Below the pieces are notes generated by a model. That model saw nothing but the letters and a program-made list of their open reading frames with translations, had not been told where the DNA came from and ran no database searches. From positions 1 through 64,000 of the forward strand of contig CAYYPL010000005.1 in NCBI GenBank assembly GCA_964473555.1: a stretch of DNA of 64,000 bases, given 5' to 3'. A program made the position numbers and the translations under genes. Positions 58,573 through 64,000 of the stretch are shown here, one piece after another; the first letter of the stretch is position 1, and each line of letters opens with the position of its first letter. The stretch is from UBA11400 sp964473555. Its GTDB lineage: Bacteria; Bacteroidota; Rhodothermia; Balneolales; HLUCCA01.

Positions 58573-60981
58573 ATGAACAAAGCATTTCCATATTTAGTAA
58601 TCGGTTTTGTATGGTTGTTGATAGTAAATTTAATCGATCACACTGGTGAGTTTCCACTGATTGATGACTGGGCGTATGCACATGGAGTGAAGGACTTTTT
58701 AGACGATGGGCTGCTGAAGATCTCCGATTGGGTAGCCATGACCCAGGTAGCTCACTTGTTCATGGGTGTAGCATGGGTGAAGGTGTTTGGATTCTCGCTG
58801 GAACATCTACGCGAGATGACCCTGTTGATCAGTTTTTTGGGATCCTTTGTATTCTACTGGCTAACCGGCTATTTCTCGACGCGTGTCACACACCGGCTTG
58901 TCGGGACCCTCATCATCACAGTGAATCCGATCTGGATGTATCTGAGTCATACGTTTATGACGGATGTGCCTTTTACAACCTTATTCTTGGCTCTAATACT
59001 CATTTTAATCAAAATTGTATACCCTAAAAAAGAGTACTTAGCGCACAAAGCACAGGAAGTTCAGGAAGATCAGAGAGTACACAGCGCACAGGGCGCAGAA
59101 CACAGTAAAGAGGTAGACGAGGGAAGAGGGATGAGGGATGAGAAAGAGCAGAGGCCAACGGGCGAGCGGGCAAGCGGGCAAGCAGAAGGGCTGTTTACTG
59201 GTTACCGTTTACCGTTTACAGATAACCGCTCACCGCTACTTCCCACTTCCTACTTCCTTCTACCATTGATTCTGGTATTGAGCTCCATACTTGTTCTAAT
59301 CCGCCAGACCGGACTGGGACTCGGATTTTCCTTCCTGCTGTGGGTCTTGTTGATGGACAGAGATCGGAGAGGCAGGTTTTGGGGTTTGGCGTTGGCGCTG
59401 GTGGGGGTTCAGGTGTCAACTTTGATTGGATACGAGTGGTTTATGGCCTCGATTGACGCCTTGTCGACCCGGTATCACGGTGCCTCGAGTCTGAGCTGGA
59501 TCCTGGGTCGGCCATGGTGGGTGGTCCGGGCTGCATATTACGTGCTGATCCAGTTGCAGTATCTGGGTATGTTCCTGCTTCCGTTATTACCGTTTGTGTG
59601 GATGAAGTGGAGGTCGGTGGGGGCAGGGAACTATTCCCGCTGGGCGTATATGGCGGCAGGTGTGGTGGTGTTGGGTATGGGCGTTGCTGTGGGAGGGGAT
59701 ATACTGATGAATCCACGCTACACTCATTTGATGCAATACGATACCGTTGGACATGTCATGACGATCGACTTCACTTATGAAAGGCTGGAGTTTAGTCGGA
59801 ATTTGTATCCACTTTGGGTGGTTTTGCATGGGTTGGGACTGGTGAATGTGTTTATGATAGTGGTAGTGGGGAGTAGGAAGTGGGGAGTAGTAGCACGCAG
59901 TTCACCGTTCACAGTACACAGTGAAGGAATAGACGAGGGACGAGGGATGAGGGATGAGGGAGATAAGAGGCTAGCGGGCAAGCAGGCTAGTGGGCTAGCA
60001 GAAAGACAGAAAACAGTAAACAGTAAACGGATAACAGAAGGCCATTTTAGTGCAGAAGGGTCAGAAAGTACAGATCGTGCAGGGGGCAGAGATGGGGGAT
60101 TCATGGGCCGTTTACCCTTTTCTGTTTACCGTTTACTGAAAACACAACGTGCGTTTGATCATCCCGTAACCTGGATTATCCTTATTCTGGCTGGTTACAC
60201 CGTTTTTATTTCCATCGGACAGTTCGTTTTTGACCGATATCTGATACTGCATTTACCTTTGTTCGTTCTACTGGTTTTGCATCTTGTACAAAGTTCACAA
60301 GTTCACTTCACGAAAACAGTAAACAGTAAACGGACAACGGAAGGTGAGCAAGCAGGCAAGCGGGAAAGCGGGATAACGATAGTGTACAGTTCACTGGGCA
60401 CAGATCGCAGTAGGGATGCTGACGAGGGACGAGGGACGAGGGATGAGCGGGTGAGGGGGCAAGCAGAGTTGGCGCACAAAGATCAGGAAGATCAGGAAGA
60501 TCAGGAAGTGCAGGAGACAGAAGAGAGTGCAGGGGCAAGGGATCAGAGTGCAGGGGCAAGGGAGCAGAGGTTAGAGAATGAAGTAGATGGGCCGTTTACC
60601 GTTTACCGTTTGCCGTTTACTCATTCTCTTATCCCTAATCCCTTATCCCTTATCTTTCTAACGCTATCACTCCTATTCTCAATCACTGGCGTGCACGACA
60701 GCTTCAAATGGAATCGGGTTCGGTTCGGGGCTATCGAACAACTTGAGGCCCAAGGAATCAGTCCGCATCAAATAGACGGTGGAGCGGAATACAATTCGTG
60801 GCAACGCACCGGTCCGATTCAACCCTTACGCCTGAATGAGAAAAGCTGGTGGTATGTAGATGGGGACGATTATGCTATTGCACACGAAGAGATCCCTGGA
60901 TACAAACGCATCGCAGCGTTTCCGTTTACAAGATATTATGGGCTGGAGAGTGACACACTTTACATCGTTCAAAGAAAGTAG
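58573..60981 (+). CDS. GT39/ArnT-like membrane glycosyltransferase containing three repeat islands
   Basis: Polytopic GT-C enzyme that uses polyprenyl-phosphate sugars. The N-terminal helix, the DDWAYAHGVKDFL luminal loop with acidic residues (near 34-46), TGYFSTRV and TFMTDVPFTTLFLALIL match the PMT_2/ArnT family. The ORF is 802 aa. About 280 residues in three blocks (about 155-230, 430-525, 575-690) are encoded by repeat islands, leaving about 520 residues, the normal size. The blocks fall between hydrophobic helices and are highly polar (DEGRGMRDE, KTVNSKR, QEDQEDQEVQE). The frame survives all three. Whether the protein works is unknown. Confidence 0.8.
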   Translation: MNKAFPYLVIGFVWLLIVNLIDHTGEFPLIDDWAYAHGVKDFLDDGLLKISDWVAMTQVAHLFMGVAWVKVFGFSLEHLREMTLLISFLGSFVFYWLTGYFSTRVTHRLVGTLIITVNPIWMYLSHTFMTDVPFTTLFLALILILIKIVYPKKEYLAHKAQEVQEDQRVHSAQGAEHSKEVDEGRGMRDEKEQRPTGERASGQAEGLFTGYRLPFTDNRSPLLPTSYFLLPLILVLSSILVLIRQTGLGLGFSFLLWVLLMDRDRRGRFWGLALALVGVQVSTLIGYEWFMASIDALSTRYHGASSLSWILGRPWWVVRAAYYVLIQLQYLGMFLLPLLPFVWMKWRSVGAGNYSRWAYMAAGVVVLGMGVAVGGDILMNPRYTHLMQYDTVGHVMTIDFTYERLEFSRNLYPLWVVLHGLGLVNVFMIVVVGSRKWGVVARSSPFTVHSEGIDEGRGMRDEGDKRLAGKQASGLAERQKTVNSKRITEGHFSAEGSESTDRAGGRDGGFMGRLPFSVYRLLKTQRAFDHPVTWIILILAGYTVFISIGQFVFDRYLILHLPLFVLLVLHLVQSSQVHFTKTVNSKRTTEGEQAGKRESGITIVYSSLGTDRSRDADEGRGTRDERVRGQAELAHKDQEDQEDQEVQETEESAGARDQSAGAREQRLENEVDGPFTVYRLPFTHSLIPNPLSLIFLTLSLLFSITGVHDSFKWNRVRFGAIEQLEAQGISPHQIDGGAEYNSWQRTGPIQPLRLNEKSWWYVDGDDYAIAHEEIPGYKRIAAFPFTRYYGLESDTLYIVQRK
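59036..59262. repeat. In-CDS mosaic island 1
   Basis: In order: GCGCACAAAG/CACAGGAAG/TTCAGGAAG (9-bp type), GTACACAGCGCACAG (heptamer CACAGNG type), GACGAGGGAAGAGGGATGAG (GAGGGAT type), GAGCGGGCAAGCGGGCAAGC (octamer type), GTTACCGTTTACCGTTTAC (GTTTACC type) and CTTCCCACTTCCTACTTCC. All lie inside the membrane glycosyltransferase gene. Confidence 0.92.
59866..60138. repeat. In-CDS mosaic island 2
   Basis: GGGGAGTAGGAAGTGGGGAG, then GCAGTTCACCGTTCACAGTA, GACGAGGGACGAGGGATGAG, AGCGGGCAAGCAGGCTAG, AACAGTAAACAGTAAACGG, GTGCAGAAGGGTCAGAAAG and GTTTACC-type blocks. Largely the same repeat families as island 1 with the order partly changed. Confidence 0.92.
60296..60655. repeat. In-CDS mosaic island 3
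   Basis: AACAGTAAACAGTAAACGG, GAGCAAGCAGGCAAGCGGG, GTGTACAGTTCACTGGGCAC, GACGAGGGACGAGGGACGAG, GCGCACAAAG with three ATCAGGAAG units, GTGCAGGGGCAAGGGATCAG (twice), then GTTTACCGTTTACCGTTTGCC and TTATCCCTAATCCCTTATCCC. It precedes the last membrane helix region (LIFLTLSLLFSITG). Confidence 0.92.
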
Positions 60982-60986
60982 TAAGT

Positions 60987-61205
60987 GCACAGTGCACAGT
61001 ACGCAGAGCACAGTGCCACAGAACGCAGTGCACAGTGCACAGTACGCAGAACGCAGAGCACAGTGCACAGTACGCAGAGCACAGTGCACAGTACGCAGAG
61101 CACAGTGCCACAGAACGCAGTGCACAGAGCACAGTACGCAGTACGCAGAGCACAGTACGCAGTACGCAGAGCACAGTACGCAGTACGCAGAGCACAGAGC
61201 ACAGA
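60987..61205. repeat. 31-unit heptamer array GCACAGW/ACGCAGW
   Basis: 219 bases made of 29 seven-base units and two eight-base units (GCCACAGA). Units take the forms GCACAGT, GCACAGA, ACGCAGA and ACGCAGT, with bases 1 and 3 always changing together (G..A or A..G). It starts 6 bases after the stop of the membrane glycosyltransferase and lies before the convergent GT2 gene. Confidence 0.97.
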
Positions 61206-61207
61206 CC

Positions 61208-61262
61208 ACCGTTTTCTGTATACCGTTTTCTGTATACCGTTTTCCGTTTACCGTTTTCTGTT
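61208..61262. repeat. Heptamer array CCGTTTTCTGTATA / CCGTTTTCCGTTTA
   Basis: CCGTTTTCTGTATA occurs twice, then CCGTTTTCCGTTTA and CCGTTTTCTGTTTA. These are 14-bp (double heptamer) units of the same family as 58510-58565. The end touches the stop codon of the GT2 gene on the minus strand. Confidence 0.92.
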
Positions 61263-61999
61263 TACTTCAGTATGAAATACTTCAGAATCCCCCATTTGTG
61301 GAGACGGAAGCGAAGGGAAGTATGGAGCACTCCGAATCCGTAGGTGACCGACCGACGAAAACTGATGGAGGAGGCTTCTTCAAAGTAGCGCGTCGGACAA
61401 CTGATCTCCCCAAATCGTGCTCCTTTATGGTGCAACTGGATCAATATCTGATTATCAAATACAAAATCATCGCTGTTTACCATCCATTTCCTGTCTTCCA
61501 GGATCTCGCGGCTGAACGCACGGTAACCCGTATGATACTCACTGAGTTTTTGTCCAATAAGGATGTTCTGCAGTAAAGTGAGTATCCGATTCGCCACATA
61601 CTTGTATCTTGGCATGCCCCCTTTCAGGGCGCCCATCCCCAGAATTCGGGATCCCAATACCACATCATATACGCCGGATGTGATCATCGCAGCCATCGCT
61701 GTGGTGAGTTTCGGATCATACTGGTAGTCGGGATGTAACATGATGATGACATCGGCACCCGTGTCAAGCGCTACCTGGTAACAGGTTTTCTGATTGCCTC
61801 CATAACCCTGATTGGACTCGTGACGGACACAAATGAGTCCGAGTTTATTGGCCAATTCAAAGGTGTTGTCTTTGCTGAAATCATCAACCAGGATAATCTC
61901 ATCTACGAAGCCGGAAGGAATGTCGGCTATGGTGCGTTCCAGAGTTTTTCCTGCATTATAGGCCGGAAGTACAATTGCGATTTTTTTGTTGTTTAACAT
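61262..61999 (-). CDS. GT2 family glycosyltransferase, polyprenyl-phosphate-sugar synthase-like
   Basis: KIAIVLPAYNAGKTLERTI (6-24), IILVDDFSKDNTFE (near 35-48), NQGYGGNQKTCY (near 63-74) and MLHPDYQYDP (near 87-96) with HPDYQYDP, as in DPM1/GtrB-like enzymes. SRILGMGALKGGMPRYK near 117-133. There is no C-terminal membrane pair, so it may work at the membrane face. It could make the lipid-phosphate sugar donor used by the two GT-C enzymes that flank it. 245 aa. The 3' end abuts a repeat array. Confidence 0.86.
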   Translation of the reverse strand: MLNNKKIAIVLPAYNAGKTLERTIADIPSGFVDEIILVDDFSKDNTFELANKLGLICVRHESNQGYGGNQKTCYQVALDTGADVIIMLHPDYQYDPKLTTAMAAMITSGVYDVVLGSRILGMGALKGGMPRYKYVANRILTLLQNILIGQKLSEYHTGYRAFSREILEDRKWMVNSDDFVFDNQILIQLHHKGARFGEISCPTRYFEEASSISFRRSVTYGFGVLHTSLRFRLHKWGILKYFILK

Positions 62000-62034
62000 G
62001 ACCGTAGATTCGGAATTCCTGACGATGATTAAGC

Positions 62035-62739
62035 TTATTGAGCAGATTTTGGGTGGGATTGAACACCATTGCCTTCAAATGGGGACATCGTTACATGACC
62101 ATCCTGGCTGATTCCGTCTCGCCTGACAACTTTCGATACGGTCCTGAATAGAATGCCTGCATCCATCCAGAAACTGAGATTTTTGACATAATATACATCG
62201 AGTTCAAATCGGGTCGGCCAGTCAATCGAATTTCGTCCGCTAACTTGCGACAGCCCGGTAATGCCCGGACGAACGCCATGTCTGAGTCGCTGAAAATCGT
62301 TGTACAACGGCACGTATTCCATGAGCAAAGGACGCGGTCCGATCAGGCTCATTTCACCTCGAAGTACGTTCAAAAGCTGTGGGATTTCATCCAGGGAAAG
62401 ACCTCGAATCAGGGCCCCAACACGGGTCAGACGAGCCTCGTCCGGAAGATATCTACCCTGTTCATCCTTAGCATCGTTCATGGTTTTGAACTTGATCAGC
62501 GAGAATGGTTTTTCGTGAAGTCCCGGACGTTTTTGCACAAAAAAAGGAGTTCCGCGGTTATTTAATGCTAAAATCACTGCCAGAACTACGAAAACTGGCA
62601 AAAGTACCACGAATCCGATGAGTGCAAGTACAAAATCGATACCATGCTTGACCTTTGGATATACCCCTGATGGAGCCTGAGAGCGATAAAACTCACTGTT
62701 TCTGGTTGTTGATGTATGATTTTGTCCGGACAATGACAT
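62035..62739 (-). CDS. Polyprenyl-phosphate sugar-phosphate transferase (EpsL/WcaJ-type, canonical)
   Basis: Initiating phosphoglycosyltransferase. Membrane hairpin FVLALIGFVVLLPVFVVLAVIL (near 31-52), FVQKRPGLHEKPFSLIKFKTM (near 61-81, the canonical RxGxxxxxFxxxKFxTM), LSLDEIPQLLNVLRGEMSLIGPRPLLMEY (near 114-142) with the catalytic Asp-Glu pair, and RPGITGLSQVSGRNSI. 234 aa, the short form without the CoA-binding-like domain. Its donor may be the UDP-4-amino-sugar product of the EpsC/EpsN-like enzymes encoded here. Oriented with the GT2 gene downstream, and divergent from the last gene. Confidence 0.92.
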   Translation of the reverse strand: MSLSGQNHTSTTRNSEFYRSQAPSGVYPKVKHGIDFVLALIGFVVLLPVFVVLAVILALNNRGTPFFVQKRPGLHEKPFSLIKFKTMNDAKDEQGRYLPDEARLTRVGALIRGLSLDEIPQLLNVLRGEMSLIGPRPLLMEYVPLYNDFQRLRHGVRPGITGLSQVSGRNSIDWPTRFELDVYYVKNLSFWMDAGILFRTVSKVVRRDGISQDGHVTMSPFEGNGVQSHPKSAQ

Positions 62740-62780
62740 TTCTTATGAACTGTAGATCAAATATCTGTTAACTTTATCAC

Positions 62781-64000
62781 ATGGTTGATTTGATGTACAA
62801 ATATAAGCATTTACTGTTTACAATTATCTTGTTACGGTTTTTGGCAACTTGGTATGTGTTTCCCCATACCGATCGCCTTTATAACGGTGACTCACTGCTG
62901 TACGAACAGTATGCCATCTCAATGCTGGAAACAGGTGAGTACCTGTCGCCGGGCTATGGTAAATGGGAACATCTGTCCGATGAAAACGCCGGAACCATAT
63001 CGTATGATCCGTTTGCCGATATGATTCGTCCGCCCGGCCTGCCCATGGTTTTGTGGATGGTGTACGGACTGGCAGGTCCAGACTGGGGACCTTGGGTGTT
63101 TTCGGTTTTGAATGGACTCTTAAGCGTACCTGTTTTGATCATTATCCTTGCTTTTTTTCGCCTTTTCGGGCTGGAAAAGTATGCACCGGTGTGCTGGCTT
63201 TTTGTTCTTGATCCTGGGTGGATCTTATATTCGAAGGAGATTCTGACCGAACCGATTTTTGTGCTGATACTGCTATCTGCCTTGTACTTCGGAATTCTGG
63301 GTCTCACCCGTCTGTTCTCAGAGCATCTTCCAGGGGACTCATCGTTCACGAAACTGGAACACGTGCCTCCTGCACACCTACTTGGTTACTCCGGATTGCT
63401 ATTCGGCCTCGCGACCCTGTTTAAGCCCATCACATTGTATGTTGGCCTTGCCGGAGCCCTGCTTTTTATCCTATTGATTGGTATTCATCGTGCAGACTTC
63501 CGGGTTTCAGGACGCTGGGACATCGCCCTGCTCAGATACGTAGTGTCGGTGATGCTGCTGTTCAGTGTTTCCGTTCAAACCGTTCATTTCAGCTGGCAAA
63601 TGAGGAATTTTATGCGTCACGGGACATTCGCATTCACCTCCATCCAGGCCGAAAATCTGCTGACTGGTCATGCCGCTTTTGTCGTATCGTCTGCCGAAGG
63701 CATTACTCACCTCGAAGCCCAACAACGCATTCTTGATGACTTCAACCGGCAGCATCCAAATCATGGGGTGTACCCCTTCGAGCGGTTGTCGAAGGCAAAA
63801 TCCGACATGGCACGTGCCTACATCAGGGAGCATCCGGGACATTATATTGCAGGTATTTTCAGGGGTATGGCCGTTACTATGATGGATCCCGGCAGACTGG
63901 TCTTGAGCCGGACCCTGGGTCAACAAGAGATCTCGTCTATTGGATTAACGAATCAACTTGCCAGAGACGGTATCCTGGGTACGCTACAAACATTGTTCAG
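62781..64000 (+). CDS. GT39-like (GT-C) membrane glycosyltransferase, 3' end outside the window
   Basis: ATG at 62781 (or 62793), open to the window edge, 406 codons visible. LFTIILLRFLATWYVFPHTDRLYNGDSLLYEQYA at the start has the luminal acidic loop of GT-C enzymes (DRLYNGDS). RPPGLPMVLW near 80 is the usual PPG motif. Helices follow near 100-130, 145-160, 205-225 and 240-265. It probably transfers a sugar from a polyprenyl phosphate in the periplasm. Divergent from the sugar transferase with a 41-base gap. No repeat island is seen in the visible part, unlike the related gene at 58573. Confidence 0.82.
   Translation, partial: MVDLMYKYKHLLFTIILLRFLATWYVFPHTDRLYNGDSLLYEQYAISMLETGEYLSPGYGKWEHLSDENAGTISYDPFADMIRPPGLPMVLWMVYGLAGPDWGPWVFSVLNGLLSVPVLIIILAFFRLFGLEKYAPVCWLFVLDPGWILYSKEILTEPIFVLILLSALYFGILGLTRLFSEHLPGDSSFTKLEHVPPAHLLGYSGLLFGLATLFKPITLYVGLAGALLFILLIGIHRADFRVSGRWDIALLRYVVSVMLLFSVSVQTVHFSWQMRNFMRHGTFAFTSIQAENLLTGHAAFVVSSAEGITHLEAQQRILDDFNRQHPNHGVYPFERLSKAKSDMARAYIREHPGHYIAGIFRGMAVTMMDPGRLVLSRTLGQQEISSIGLTNQLARDGILGTLQTLF

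Noticed and set aside
59036..60655. Sequencing or assembly error as the source of the islands inside the GT39-like gene
   Set aside because: Cannot be excluded without reads, but the long ORF stays open through three islands and the islands also occur outside genes, so error is the less likely reading.
51452..61205. CRISPR array as explanation for the repeats
   Set aside because: Units of 7 bp without unique spacers, and no cas genes, rule out CRISPR.
60860..61576. Open frames across 60.9-61.6 kb on both strands, including Cys/Leu-rich and Ser/Thr/Gln-rich repeat proteins
   Set aside because: All arise from the 7-bp array, which stays open in several frames. They have no start context, overlap real genes and show no domain.

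Overview
The window is a 64-kb surface-polysaccharide locus from a Bacteroidota-type bacterium. Evidence for that placement: a secreted protein ending in a type IX secretion (Por) sorting domain, five Wzi-like capsule-assembly outer-membrane proteins, a promoter fitting the Bacteroidota -33/-7 pattern upstream of one of them, and SLBB-rich export proteins. A marine Rhodothermia/Balneolia-like lineage is my guess and is not proven by anything in the window. No rRNA, tRNA or CRISPR was seen.

Layout. 1-4.4 kb: AT-rich modification genes (sulfotransferase, deacetylase-like, alpha/alpha-toroid protein, acyltransferase) and a WecG/TagA glycosyltransferase. 4.5-9.4 kb: WecA/MraY-type initiating transferase and two Wzi-like proteins. 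9.4-13.8 kb: a VapBC-type toxin-antitoxin pair with twin operator-like palindromes, a transposase remnant, and a glycosyltransferase gene split by a complete IS21-family element (55-bp perfect ends, 5-bp target duplication). 14-34.4 kb: a classic Wzx/Wzy assembly line: SLBB export protein, Wzz-like chain-length protein, Wzy, Wzx, glycosyltransferases, methyltransferases, a UDP-sulfoquinovose synthase-like enzyme beside a Nudix-like protein with a degraded box, a WcaI-like transferase, an atypical sugar-phosphate transferase, a third Wzi-like protein, and a pyruvyl transferase. 34.6-44.2 kb: sugar aminotransferases, GT11 fucosyltransferase, WbsX-like protein and GT2/GT4 enzymes. 44.8-51.4 kb: PglF/EpsC-like dehydratase, nucleotide-sugar dehydrogenase and two more Wzi-like proteins. 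51.8-58.5 kb: a cohesin/dockerin/T9SS protein, an amidase-like lipoprotein and GalE. 58.6-64 kb: membrane glycosyltransferases, a GT2 and a canonical polyprenyl-phosphate sugar transferase. The last gene runs off the end.

How the genes fit together. Sugar nucleotides (4,6-dideoxy-amino sugars, uronic acid, galactose and probably sulfoquinovose) are made, loaded on a polyprenyl carrier, extended, decorated (sulfate, methyl, pyruvate, acyl), flipped by Wzx, polymerised by Wzy/Wzz, exported by the SLBB protein and assembled outside by Wzi-like barrels. No BY-kinase (Wzc C-terminal domain) was found, and there are three candidate initiating transferases, so more than one glycan may be encoded.

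The strongest unexplained structure is a set of mosaic islands of short tandem repeats, almost all with 7-bp units in about eight sequence families. They occur at 7.6-7.9 kb and from 38.4 to 61.3 kb, and none was seen from 10 to 37 kb. They sit between genes, supply the last codons and stops of genes, and are inserted in frame into coding regions. Most dramatically, three islands totalling about 0.8 kb lie inside one membrane glycosyltransferase (58573-60981). A second element type, small TTC/TTT-loop hairpins of changing stem sequence separated by GTTATGG, occurs at 7.6 and 40.8 kb.
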